6,421 nucleotides of DNA from Candidatus Auribacterota bacterium (GTDB lineage Bacteria > Auribacterota > JAFGBW01 > JAFGJP01), in contig JAFGJP010000174.1 in assembly GCA_016929035.1 (NCBI GenBank), forward strand, positions 1 to 6,421, given 5' to 3'. Position numbers and translations under genes: made by a program. Position 1 is the first letter of the stretch; the number at the start of each line of letters is the position of its first letter. Of this stretch, positions 1-6,421 are shown one piece after another. Under the pieces are notes generated by a model. It was not told the DNA's origin. It saw only the letters and a program-made list of their open reading frames with translations, and did no database searches.

Positions 1-512
1 ACAAGAGAAACAGGCTTTTTGCTTTCACGGCTGGAGATCATGGACTTCATCACGATAAAGACAAGGAGAATAACAACAAAAGCCACGACGGTCAGCATCA
101 GGACCTTGAGAGTCTTTTTCTTTTTCTCCGCTCCTTTTTGAGATTCCTCTTTTGAAGGCTCGGGAAAGATCTTTTTTTCCATCGCTGTACGTTCAGGAGA
201 AGCCGCCGCTTCCTTATCGACCCCCTCGAACATGATCTTGGCTATGCTTCTGCCTATACTGATTTCATCGTTGTGGGATAAAGCGGCTTTCTCGACTTTC
301 CTTCCATTCACGAACGTTCCGTTTGAGCTCCCCACATCTTTTATAACAACTTGTTTTTCAACGATCTCAAAAACAGCATGCCTTTTCGAGATCGAATTGT
401 CGTCAATATAAATTTCACAAGCATTATCTCTTCCTATCATGTACCCGTTCTGGAGGGTCACATGCGTTCCCTGCTTCGGGCCCTTGATAAATTCCAAAAA
501 GATCTTATCCAT
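1..512 (-). CDS. membrane-anchored FHA domain protein, C-terminus beyond the window
   Basis: This gene is cut by the left edge of the window; 170 codons are visible and the frame is open to position 1. It starts at the ATG at 512 (MDKIFLEFIKGPKQG), with GAAGGA 7 bases upstream (525-520) inside the end of the DUF192 gene. Residues 1-97 are an FHA domain with G27-R28, S42-K43-R44-H45 and G61-S62-S63-N64-G65. The usual Arg after the Ser is Lys here. A charged linker (98-134) ends in a run of lysines, then residues 135-155 form one transmembrane segment, so the FHA domain faces the cytoplasm and the missing part should be periplasmic. It overlaps the DUF192 stop by 8 bases, which puts it in the same operon. 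It could recruit phosphorylated cytoplasmic proteins to the pilus base. What the periplasmic part is cannot be told. Confidence 0.85.
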   Translation of the reverse strand, partial: MDKIFLEFIKGPKQGTHVTLQNGYMIGRDNACEIYIDDNSISKRHAVFEIVEKQVVIKDVGSSNGTFVNGRKVEKAALSHNDEISIGRSIAKIMFEGVDKEAAASPERTAMEKKIFPEPSKEESQKGAEKKKKTLKVLMLTVVAFVVILLVFIVMKSMISSRESKKPVSL

Positions 513-837
513 TTTCCTTTCCTTCTATTCCTATTATATCTCCCACCTTTATATTTCTTGCTGAAGCTGAACCATCTGCCAGTTCCAGTACTGAAACGCT
601 TTTCCAGCTTCCCCAAACGATCCGAAAAGGCTTAACATGTCCCAGAATTTTATTCACCTTGTTGTCTTTATCTAAAAAAACGATATCAATCGGATACTTC
701 ATAAAAAAAGTATGGATACATGCCACGTCTGGGAAAAAAAGGCCGTCACAGTCGGGAAATGTCTTGGTCCCTAACAGCCCTACCATCTTTTTTACCAGCG
801 TATCCGCAACACGGATATTCATCCGCATGATAGCCAT
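505..837 (-). CDS. DUF192 family protein in the Tad operon
   Basis: This 110-residue protein belongs to DUF192, a small beta-rich fold of unknown biochemical role. Family signs are the opening VGLLGTKTFPDCDGLFF (19-35), the central block CIHTFFMKYPIDIVFLDKD (40-58), KPF (69-71), VLELADGSA (83-91) and the closing IKVGDII (96-102). Many DUF192 proteins carry a signal peptide; this one has none, so it should be cytoplasmic. The ATG at 837 starts 3 bases after the tadC stop and has no clear Shine-Dalgarno site, so coupling to tadC is likely. ATGs at codons 4 and 6 are possible starts and would only trim the N-terminus. Its last 8 bases overlap the next gene. Placement within a Tad operon suggests a role linked to the pilus, but nothing in the sequence says what it does. 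Confidence 0.88.
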   Translation of the reverse strand: MAIMRMNIRVADTLVKKMVGLLGTKTFPDCDGLFFPDVACIHTFFMKYPIDIVFLDKDNKVNKILGHVKPFRIVWGSWKSVSVLELADGSASARNIKVGDIIGIEGKENG

Positions 838-840
838 CGG

Positions 841-1746
841 TCATAAGCTTGTAACAAGTTTGAGAATAATCGGAACAAGCAGAATCAGAAACACCGCTGG
901 AAAAATGCATCCGATAAGAGGCATCAGCATTTTTACAGGAGCTTCCTGCGCGATCTTTTCAGCCCGAAGCATTCTTTTTCGCCTCAGCAGGTCTGACTGG
1001 ATCCGGAGAATGGGCCCAAGGCTGGCGCCCATCTGATCGGCCTGGATCATGGCTGCAACAATCGTCTTCAAATCAGAATGCCCGTTCCTTTCTGAAAGGT
1101 CCTGGAGCGCGTCCCTTCTTCTTTTGCCAAGCTTTATCTGCTGCATCATGATGGAAAACTCATATCTCAGGGGTCCGGGCCTTCCCTTTTCAATAACGCG
1201 GCTCATCGCCATGATGAAATCAAGCCCGGCTTCAACGGATATGGTCAAAAGATCCAGCGTGTAAGGGAGCTCTCGGGAAAGCAGCTTGTGTCTTGCCTTG
1301 ATCGCGTCGTTAAGTATGAAATTCGGTAAAACAAAAGAGATGAGAAAAACAATAAAAACGACCATAAAAATAAATGTAATTTTTTGAAATAAAGACCCCT
1401 CAGGAAGCTTTAACAGAAAAATAGAGGAAAACGTAATGAGAAAAACAAAAAGAGTTTCCTGAAAGGCCAGAAATTCATCAGGCGAAAGACGGAACGGGTT
1501 TCCGGACATCATGAGCCTTTTCCTGAGATTCGCCCTGTACCTTGCCAGCTGGGGGCTCCTCAGCTTGCTGTTGAAAATTTCCAGTTTTTTTGTAAAAGGA
1601 GTCAGAGCCAGAATGATCCCTGACCTGACTTCCGTATCCCCGGCTTCTTCATAAAGGCCTTTAATATCCACTTTTTTTGAGGGAGTCAGACCGATAACAA
1701 GAAAAAAGACAGTCAGAAAAACTAAAAATAGAATGCCGATATCCAT
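841..1746 (-). CDS. tadC: Tad pilus inner-membrane platform protein TadC
   Basis: TadC is the second platform protein, a distant paralogue of TadB, and is expected to form the hetero-oligomeric membrane base with it. It has 301 residues, normal for the family. Hydrophobic segments lie at about 3-20, 95-113, 122-146 and 273-298. The T2SSF domain covers about 160-290: ELPYTLDLLTISVEAGLDF, then LGKRRRDALQDLSERNG, IVAAMIQADQMGASLGPIL, and the TadC-type end RAEKIAQEAPVKMLMPLIG leading into IFPAVFLILL. The ATG at 1746 is preceded by AAGGA with a 6-base spacer (1757-1753), which supports the start. The stop lies 3 bases before the DUF192 gene, so the two are probably translated together. Confidence 0.95.
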   Translation of the reverse strand: MDIGILFLVFLTVFFLVIGLTPSKKVDIKGLYEEAGDTEVRSGIILALTPFTKKLEIFNSKLRSPQLARYRANLRKRLMMSGNPFRLSPDEFLAFQETLFVFLITFSSIFLLKLPEGSLFQKITFIFMVVFIVFLISFVLPNFILNDAIKARHKLLSRELPYTLDLLTISVEAGLDFIMAMSRVIEKGRPGPLRYEFSIMMQQIKLGKRRRDALQDLSERNGHSDLKTIVAAMIQADQMGASLGPILRIQSDLLRRKRMLRAEKIAQEAPVKMLMPLIGCIFPAVFLILLVPIILKLVTSL

Positions 1747-1764
1747 AACATATCCTTAGTTTTT

Positions 1765-2676
1765 TTATATATCAATATTAACGATTTTACGGATCATCAG
1801 TGCGCCGAGGATTTCCAGGACAATAACAACCGCTATGGTTATCCAGCCCCATATCGTCGTAAAGAGAAGCGATACGGCATCCGGCTGCATTTTATAGAGA
1901 ATAATTCCCAAAGCAAGAGGCATTGACCCGACAACCCATCCCTGCAGCTTTCCCTGGGCCGTCAGCGCGTCAAGCTTTTTCTTAAGCACATTCCTTTCCC
2001 TTATCACGTTGGCAATCCGGTCAAAGATCTCCGCCAGGTTTCCTCCTATCTCTCTTGCAATATTGACAGAGACGACCATGAGGACAAGGTCCTGGTTGTC
2101 AATGCGCGTTGTCAGCTCATTCATGCTGTCTTCCAGGCTTTTTCCAAGCCTGTTTTCCTTGAGAACAACTCCAAACTCCTGGGAGATAGGCGGCTCCATG
2201 TCATCGACCATCATCTCCAGCCCCTGCCCAAGACTCAGTCCGGCTTTCAGGCAGTTGGAAATGGTCGTCAGCCCGTCCACGAGCTGATCGCCGAATTTCT
2301 CTTCTCTCTTCTTAATAAAATGCTTGATCAGCAGCTCGGGGATGAAAAAGCCTACAAACCCTCCGGCAGTACCGAAAATAATCGGAACAATAACATGCTG
2401 GCTGAGAAAAGGGCTTGCAAAAGTCAATAAAAAGGCAATAAAAAACATGATGAAAGCAGCAGCGAATTTCATGAAAAGGATTTTTTGCGGATCAATAAAA
2501 ATAAAATATTCGCCGAGCGTTGCTCCGGTCGCCTTGACATACTGCTCTTCATACTCGGAATACTTCTGCGTAAAAACCTTAAAACCGGAAATGACAAAAA
2601 GGACAATGGAAGAAAACAAAAAAATCGATATGAAATAAAGCTGATATTTTGAAAATATTTCCAGCATGGCTTCCAT
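1765..2676 (-). CDS. tadB: Tad pilus inner-membrane platform protein TadB
   Basis: TadB is one half of the polytopic platform that sits above the TadA ATPase and helps move pilin from the inner membrane into the fibre. The 303 residues are typical of the family. Membrane segments are seen at about 13-34, 67-88, 94-116 and 274-295, with a weaker one at 248-261. The T2SSF/GspF domain spans about 130-260. It opens with FGDQLVDGLTTISNCLKAG and contains the TadB hallmark AREIGGNLAEIFDRIANVIRER (207-228 in part), followed by LTAQGKLQGWVVG. The ATG at 2676 has only a weak purine stretch (AAGAGAAAG) ahead of it. A second in-frame ATG at 2667 is possible but has no better site. tadC follows after 18 bases, as expected for a paired platform. 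Confidence 0.95.
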   Translation of the reverse strand: MEAMLEIFSKYQLYFISIFLFSSIVLFVISGFKVFTQKYSEYEEQYVKATGATLGEYFIFIDPQKILFMKFAAAFIMFFIAFLLTFASPFLSQHVIVPIIFGTAGGFVGFFIPELLIKHFIKKREEKFGDQLVDGLTTISNCLKAGLSLGQGLEMMVDDMEPPISQEFGVVLKENRLGKSLEDSMNELTTRIDNQDLVLMVVSVNIAREIGGNLAEIFDRIANVIRERNVLKKKLDALTAQGKLQGWVVGSMPLALGIILYKMQPDAVSLLFTTIWGWITIAVVIVLEILGALMIRKIVNIDI

Positions 2677-2781
2677 AGGCTTTCTCTTTTAATCAACCCT
2701 TCCCTTGACTACTCTCAGGGCTTATACTGCAAGTCATCTATCCGTCCGTCCTGAAATCCGGGACTGCACACCGCCGGAGTT
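2677..2781 (-). other. 105-base spacer between tadA and tadB
   Basis: This is the longest non-coding stretch in the window; the other spacers are 20 bases or less. On the minus strand it holds a short imperfect hairpin at 2720-2702: CCCTGA, loop GAGTAG, TCAAGGG, giving six pairs with one bulged A. No T-run follows, so it is not a classic terminator. It also has a tandem GGAC repeat (2751-2741) and a TATAAG box near 2725 without a good -35 partner. The longest ATG reading frame inside is 14 codons with no sign of selection. I see no firm function; it may be an RNA-processing or weak internal initiation region. Confidence 0.3.
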
Positions 2782-4395
2782 TCAGCGGAACATTTCGAGA
2801 TCGACCGAAATCCCTTTATTCCTGAGTTTATCGACGAATTTAGGAACCATCCCTGTTGCCACGTATTCGCCGATGACTTTCTGGTTCTCTTTATCGTAGC
2901 CGGTCTGCTTAAAAAGGAAAATATCCTGAAGCGTGATCTTGTCTCCTTCCATCCCGGTTATCTCGGTAATATGCGTTATTTTCCTCGAGCCGTCAGAGAG
3001 CCTTGACTGCTGAACGATAAGGTTGACCGCTGAAGCCATCTGCTCCCGGATGGCTCGCGTCGGCAGGTCCATGCCTGCCATAAGGACCATTGTTTCAATT
3101 CGTGAAAGAGCGTCCCTGGGGCTGTTGGCATGCGCTGTTGTCAGCGAGCCGTCGTGACCTGTATTCATCGCCTGAAGCATGTCCAGTGCTTCGCCTCCGC
3201 GGCATTCCCCTACCACGATTCTGTCGGGCCGCATCCTCAGGCAGTTCTTCACAAGGTCCCTGATGAGTATAGCTCCTTTGCCTTCGATGTTGGGAGGCCT
3301 GGATTCGAGAGACACAACATGATCCTGCGGAAGCTGAAGCTCGGCGGCGTCTTCTACTGTAACAATTCTTTCATCATGCGGAATAAACGAGGACATGACG
3401 TTGAGAAGCGTCGTCTTTCCTGAGCCTGTACCTCCGGAAATGAAAATATTCTGCCTGTTGGAAACAGCCAGCTCAAGAAATTCGGCCATTTTATCTGTTA
3501 ATGATCCGAAGCGGATAAGATCATGAACCTTAAAGGGCTTTTTGGAAAACTTTCGGATCGTGATGCACGGCCCTTTCAATGCCAGGGGAGGGATGACCGC
3601 ATTCACGCGGGACCCATCCTTGAGCCTTGCGTCGACAAGGGGTGAACTTTCATCTATGCGCCTTCCAAGCGGCGTAACGATCCGCTCAATGACACCCCTG
3701 ACCTGCTCATCGTTGATAAATTTTTTATCTGAAAGAACCAGCTTCCCCTTCTTTTCAATATAAATCTGGTCCTTCTTGTTGACCATGATCTCCGTAACCG
3801 ATTCATCGGCCAACAGTTCTTCCAGAGGCCCCAGCCCCAAAGCCTCGTCAATAATCTCTCTGACGAGCCGGTTCTTCGTTGCGCCCTTGGGCATCTTTCC
3901 TTTAAGCTCATCAATAATTGAAGAAACGGCGGTTCTGACCTTTTCGCGGACTTCCTGTGAATCGGCTGAGTCGATCTGTGCTCTTTTGAGATCAAGTCTA
4001 TCGATGAGAAGGGAATGAATATGCTTCTTGAACTCGATTACTTCATCGGTTGCTTCAGCCTGCTGCTCTTGAGGAATGATCTCTTCTTTCTTTTCCTCTG
4101 CCGGGCCGGCACCTTCCCGGGAAAAGCTGATTTCGAAAGGTCCTATCGTGTAAACATCATCTTCCAGGATACGGCGCTTCGTGATCTTTTTACCGTAATA
4201 AAACGTCCCGTTCGAACTGTTCAGGTCTTCAATAAAATGCGAGTCGCCTTCTTTAAATATTCTCGCATGCTTTCTGGAGACTTTATGATCCTCCAGCACA
4301 AGGCTGCTGTCGCCAGTCCGCCCGATGACGATTTCCTCTTTATCAAGAATGAATTTGGTGATGAGATCATTTCCTTTTTGTATTTTGACTTCCAT
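2782..4395 (-). CDS. tadA: FHA domain fused to Tad pilus ATPase TadA/CpaF
   Basis: This is the cytoplasmic secretion ATPase that powers Flp pilus assembly, 537 residues from the ATG at 4395. Residues 1-93 form an FHA domain with its phosphothreonine-binding set: G25-R26, S40-R41-x-H43 and S61-N62-G63. A Glu/Gln-rich linker (about 97-118) joins it to a standard CpaF body. That body starts with the helical N-domain (about 120-185), then LGLGPLEELLADESVTEIMVN. The ATPase core has Walker A GGTGSGKT at 321-328 (K327), an Asp box with VED at 347-349, Walker B RIVVGE at 392-397, and a His box with H414 and H422. All catalytic motifs are intact. An in-frame GTG at 4401 would add two residues, but it lies inside the only good Shine-Dalgarno site, so I chose the ATG. 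TadZ/CpaE, usually encoded just before this gene, is absent. The FHA fusion implies control by, or docking to, a phosphorylated partner; this is inference. Confidence 0.96.
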   Translation of the reverse strand: MEVKIQKGNDLITKFILDKEEIVIGRTGDSSLVLEDHKVSRKHARIFKEGDSHFIEDLNSSNGTFYYGKKITKRRILEDDVYTIGPFEISFSREGAGPAEEKKEEIIPQEQQAEATDEVIEFKKHIHSLLIDRLDLKRAQIDSADSQEVREKVRTAVSSIIDELKGKMPKGATKNRLVREIIDEALGLGPLEELLADESVTEIMVNKKDQIYIEKKGKLVLSDKKFINDEQVRGVIERIVTPLGRRIDESSPLVDARLKDGSRVNAVIPPLALKGPCITIRKFSKKPFKVHDLIRFGSLTDKMAEFLELAVSNRQNIFISGGTGSGKTTLLNVMSSFIPHDERIVTVEDAAELQLPQDHVVSLESRPPNIEGKGAILIRDLVKNCLRMRPDRIVVGECRGGEALDMLQAMNTGHDGSLTTAHANSPRDALSRIETMVLMAGMDLPTRAIREQMASAVNLIVQQSRLSDGSRKITHITEITGMEGDKITLQDIFLFKQTGYDKENQKVIGEYVATGMVPKFVDKLRNKGISVDLEMFR

Positions 4396-4400
4396 TTTCA

Positions 4401-4406
4401 CCTCTT
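4401..4406 (-). promoter_or_regulatory. ribosome binding site that decides the tadA start
   Basis: On the minus strand, AAGAGG is followed by TGAAA and then the ATG at 4395, a 5-base spacer. The alternative GTG at 4401-4399 uses the last G of this same site, so both cannot serve at once. This favours the ATG start. Confidence 0.6.
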
Positions 4407-4415
4407 GTTCTTCTC

Positions 4416-5546
4416 TTAGCTTTTCAGATCAAACACAAGAAGCAGCTCCTTGCCGTTATCTCCGACTTTTTTCTTGCTGCGCAGCATGTTGTAAAATCCG
4501 GAAATGCCCAGCGCTTCCATCCTTTTTGAATAGAACTCGTTTCGAGACAGGACTTTTTTCTGACTGTCGAGAAGTGAAAGAGAAACCTTAAAGAGATCAT
4601 CCTGCATTATTTCAAACTGAAAATATATATATAGCGTTTCCCCGCTATCGAGATTCAGTTCATATTGACCATTTTTCGTATAATCTTTTCTGCCGTCAAA
4701 AGCCGATATGGCAGAAAAATTATTTGTGAGTTCCTGTATCATGTTGTCAGCAGCAATATCATCTTCCAGTACCAATCCGAAAATGCCCTTTTCTATCTTC
4801 AATCCTTCGCTAAGGATCTTTACACCCTGATTAGAGGATTCAGCCTGATTCTCTTCGATGATCAACTCAATCGGATTGACCGTGGCGACAGGATTCACTT
4901 CCTGTATTTTGAGCACGCTGTAAACATTATCGACATATTCCCTGGCAATGCGTTCAGCGTCCGACTTTTTCTGAGCAGACGAAACCGTTCCTTCCAGCAT
5001 CACGCCGTCTCCGAGAAGCTTGGCGGTAATATTTGCCGGCAGTTCTGCCTGAATGCCTTCGATGATATAGTTCTGGTTTTCCTGAATCTTATCCTCAAGG
5101 AGGAACTTGACATCCTTGTAAAGCTCCCTGACCTTGGCCAAAGGCTTTTTATCCTGCTCGCGCAACAAAACACCTTCTATGACAATCTGGTCATCGATGA
5201 CGCGCACATTCACTGTATCAACGCCCTTGAGCTGCAGGGCGATCCTCTGCGCCTCTTCGCTCAACGTTGAAATAACGTTAACTATAAAAACGGTCTTTTT
5301 TTCATCATCATCGAAAATGGTTATTGTCGTCTGGCCGGGGTTGCCAGCTTTGATCATCAGCTGCCTGCCGCCGGAAAGGACTTTGGCATCCGCCACATAG
5401 GGATCGGCAACAGATATTCTTTTGATGGAATCCAGCTTACGAAACTCCTCCTGCCCCGACTTCATATTAATGGTTTCTTCTGCCAGCAGATGCGGAGTGA
5501 CATAGAAAAACACCAGCAGGAGAAGGTAAAATAATTTTCGCTTCAT
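4416..5546 (-). CDS. CpaC/RcpA-like periplasmic pilus protein lacking the secretin domain
   Basis: This 376-residue exported protein occupies the position of the Tad secretin. Residues 1-22 are a signal peptide: KRK, a hydrophobic core, then LLA before EE. Residues 25-92 match the pilus-formation N-terminal domain found in CpaC/RcpA (FRKLDSIKRISVADPYVADA, then the GNPGQTTITIFD strand pair). Residues 95-160 and 162-216 look like two BON-like repeats; the second has LLGDGVMLEGTVSSAQKKSDAERIA in outline. A true CpaC then continues for roughly 200-250 residues of secretin barrel with a conserved proline- and glycine-rich C-terminal motif. That is absent here. Residues 217-376 are a strand-rich domain I do not recognise, and the stop is followed 20 bases later by the ATPase gene. 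This is therefore not a frameshifted secretin. It may be an accessory periplasmic ring, with the pore encoded elsewhere. N-terminal assignment is firm; the function as a whole is uncertain. Confidence 0.82.
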   Translation of the reverse strand: MKRKLFYLLLLVFFYVTPHLLAEETINMKSGQEEFRKLDSIKRISVADPYVADAKVLSGGRQLMIKAGNPGQTTITIFDDDEKKTVFIVNVISTLSEEAQRIALQLKGVDTVNVRVIDDQIVIEGVLLREQDKKPLAKVRELYKDVKFLLEDKIQENQNYIIEGIQAELPANITAKLLGDGVMLEGTVSSAQKKSDAERIAREYVDNVYSVLKIQEVNPVATVNPIELIIEENQAESSNQGVKILSEGLKIEKGIFGLVLEDDIAADNMIQELTNNFSAISAFDGRKDYTKNGQYELNLDSGETLYIYFQFEIMQDDLFKVSLSLLDSQKKVLSRNEFYSKRMEALGISGFYNMLRSKKKVGDNGKELLLVFDLKS

Positions 5547-5551
5547 GGAAA

Positions 5552-5559
5552 CCCTCCTT
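5552..5559 (-). promoter_or_regulatory. ribosome binding site of the CpaC-like gene, overlapping the cpaB stop
   Basis: On the minus strand, AAGGAGGG stands 5 bases before the ATG at 5546 and is a near-perfect Shine-Dalgarno sequence. Its first two bases are the last two of the cpaB stop codon TAA (5560-5558). Ribosomes ending cpaB therefore finish on the initiation site of the next gene, which favours coupled translation. Confidence 0.8.
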
Positions 5560-6400
5560 ATTCATCGATATCTATCAGCTCTTCTTTTGCTACGCCCCCC
5601 TTAATCTCTTCGATAATCTTCTGCTTTCTTTTCTCATTCAAGCCTTCGAGTGCAGCCATGTCGAGCATTTTTTCGTAGTTGATAACCTGGATATCCGTGA
5701 GATCAGAAACGTCTTCAGGATTTCTCAATATCGATGTGATCCTTCCGTTCTGTGCAGCAAAGATGAGATAAATGGCTTCCTCCGGCGTAACAAGAACTGT
5801 CAGGTTCCCTCCTGTCGCCTCTCTATCATACCTCTGGCCGACAGCAAGAACCGTAACGTTCTGGAGAAGAACAAAACTGGCTTCTTCCTGAGTCTCCACT
5901 TCCATCTTGCCTATCTGTCCGTCAGGCATGGGAACGGTCCTCATCTCCACTCTCGGGATCGCAAAAGTCCCGATAAGATCAACCTGATCGTTCGGATGAA
6001 TCATATCCATAACAGCAGATATTCCGGAAACGCCAAGCGTCAGGGCGCGGCTCCCTTTTTCAACTTTCTGAGCGATAATCTCTTTGGGAATCTCTTCGCC
6101 TATTTGCGACCAGAGAAAAATTTCTCCCGGGTTCACGGTTTTCTGAACAGTCCTGTTCAAAAGGCTTCTTGCTTCGCTCCAGGAAACCATGTCACGCGTC
6201 TTTCCTTTTATATCAATCGACAGCTTGGCGATCATATCCGGCTGGATGATCGTGTTCTCTTCGATCAGGTAAGCCGCTACGGCAACATCTGTTTTATTTT
6301 CTCTATATTTTGCCGCCTGCTTGTTGATATAGGATTGAACGGCAAGGACGGCAATGATACCAAGAATGACAGCGGCGATAATGGACAGAAGATTTTTCAT
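5558..6400 (-). CDS. cpaB: Flp/Tad pilus assembly protein RcpC/CpaB
   Basis: This 280-residue protein is a bitopic inner-membrane protein with a periplasmic body. Residues 4-24 form one hydrophobic segment, with Lys2 before it and Lys27 and Lys31 after it. Residues 37-100 match a SAF domain, starting VAVAAYLIEENTIIQPDMI and ending near NPGEIFLW. Residues 108-230 match the RcpC/CpaB domain: GSRALTLGVSG, the HPNDQVDLIGTF strand, LLQNVTVLAVGQR, and LTVLVTPEEAIYLIFAAQNG. Family members accompany the Tad secretin and are thought to stabilise or gate it, possibly by binding peptidoglycan through the SAF domain. A charged, probably helical tail of about 40 residues (243-280) follows the core. The ATG at 6400 has a strong AGAGGGG site upstream. 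It is the first gene seen in the run and sits 11 bases before the CpaC-like gene. Length and domain order are normal for the family, so the call is firm. Confidence 0.93.
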   Translation of the reverse strand: MKNLLSIIAAVILGIIAVLAVQSYINKQAAKYRENKTDVAVAAYLIEENTIIQPDMIAKLSIDIKGKTRDMVSWSEARSLLNRTVQKTVNPGEIFLWSQIGEEIPKEIIAQKVEKGSRALTLGVSGISAVMDMIHPNDQVDLIGTFAIPRVEMRTVPMPDGQIGKMEVETQEEASFVLLQNVTVLAVGQRYDREATGGNLTVLVTPEEAIYLIFAAQNGRITSILRNPEDVSDLTDIQVINYEKMLDMAALEGLNEKRKQKIIEEIKGGVAKEELIDIDE

Positions 6401-6404
6401 GGTT

Positions 6405-6411
6405 CCCCTCT
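6405..6411 (-). promoter_or_regulatory. ribosome binding site of cpaB
   Basis: Read on the minus strand, AGAGGGG lies 4 bases before the ATG at 6400. It is a strong purine-rich Shine-Dalgarno match and supports that start. Only 10 bases of the window remain upstream, so no promoter can be judged. Confidence 0.7.
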
Positions 6412-6421
6412 TTCTTTAAAA

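Noticed and set aside
2702..2720. Hairpin between tadA and tadB as a rho-independent terminator
   Set aside because: The stem is only six pairs with a bulge, and no T-run follows it on the minus strand; the next bases are AAGGGTTGATT. Genes on both sides belong to one assembly machine.
4625..4634. TATATATATA tract as a promoter or origin-like element
   Set aside because: It falls inside the CpaC-like coding sequence and simply encodes part of LYIYF; there is no matching -35 box and no gene start nearby.
4416..4901. Frameshift or premature stop that removed the secretin part of the CpaC-like gene
   Set aside because: After the stop at 4416 only 20 bases remain before tadA, so there is no room for a lost secretin remnant. 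The C-terminal 160 residues read as an ordinary folded protein rather than frameshifted sequence.
4665..5270. A 201-codon open frame on the plus strand
   Set aside because: It lies wholly antisense to the CpaC-like gene, which has a signal peptide, a recognisable N-terminal domain and a near-perfect ribosome site. The antisense product shows no domain and is best read as a shadow.
1..6421. A type II secretion or type IVa pilus locus instead of Tad
   Set aside because: The ATPase is of the CpaF/TadA type, there are two short separate GspF-like proteins (TadB and TadC) rather than one long duplicated one, and RcpC/CpaB is present, which is specific to Tad systems.

Overview
The whole window is one stretch of a Tad/Flp (type IVc) pilus assembly locus. 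All seven genes lie on the minus strand, so it reads from position 6421 down to 1. In transcription order they are: rcpC/cpaB (6400-5558), a secretin-less CpaC/RcpA-like periplasmic protein (5546-4416), an FHA-CpaF/TadA fusion ATPase (4395-2782), tadB (2676-1765), tadC (1746-841), a small DUF192 protein (837-505), and the start of an FHA protein with one membrane span that runs off the window at position 1. Spacers are 11, 20, 105, 18 and 3 bases, followed by an 8-base overlap. I see no convincing terminator or promoter inside, so this looks like one operon that continues past the left edge and perhaps past the right edge.

How the parts should work together, from knowledge of Tad systems: TadA is the cytoplasmic hexameric ATPase. 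TadB and TadC are the inner-membrane platform that it turns. RcpC/CpaB is a membrane-anchored periplasmic protein thought to work next to the outer-membrane pore. The CpaC-like protein would normally be that pore (the secretin). No pilin, prepilin peptidase, TadZ/CpaE, TadD lipoprotein or pseudopilin gene is visible here. They may lie outside the window.

Three things depart from the textbook locus. First, the CpaC-position protein has a signal peptide, the pilus N-terminal domain and BON-like repeats, but no secretin barrel. Its last 160 or so residues are a domain I do not recognise. Second, TadZ is missing from its usual place between the secretin and the ATPase, and the ATPase instead carries an N-terminal FHA (phosphothreonine-binding) domain. 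Third, a second FHA domain, tethered to the membrane, is encoded at the downstream end of the same gene run, which hints at Ser/Thr-phosphorylation control of the machine.

Organism: a Gram-negative (diderm) bacterium with moderate GC and good Shine-Dalgarno sites. FHA-CpaF fusions with a DUF192 gene in a Tad cluster suggest an environmental lineage such as Omnitrophota, Desulfobacterota or a relative. This placement is an inference of low confidence. There are no RNA genes, mobile elements or CRISPR arrays, and the gene run is continuous, with 105 bases as the longest non-coding stretch.
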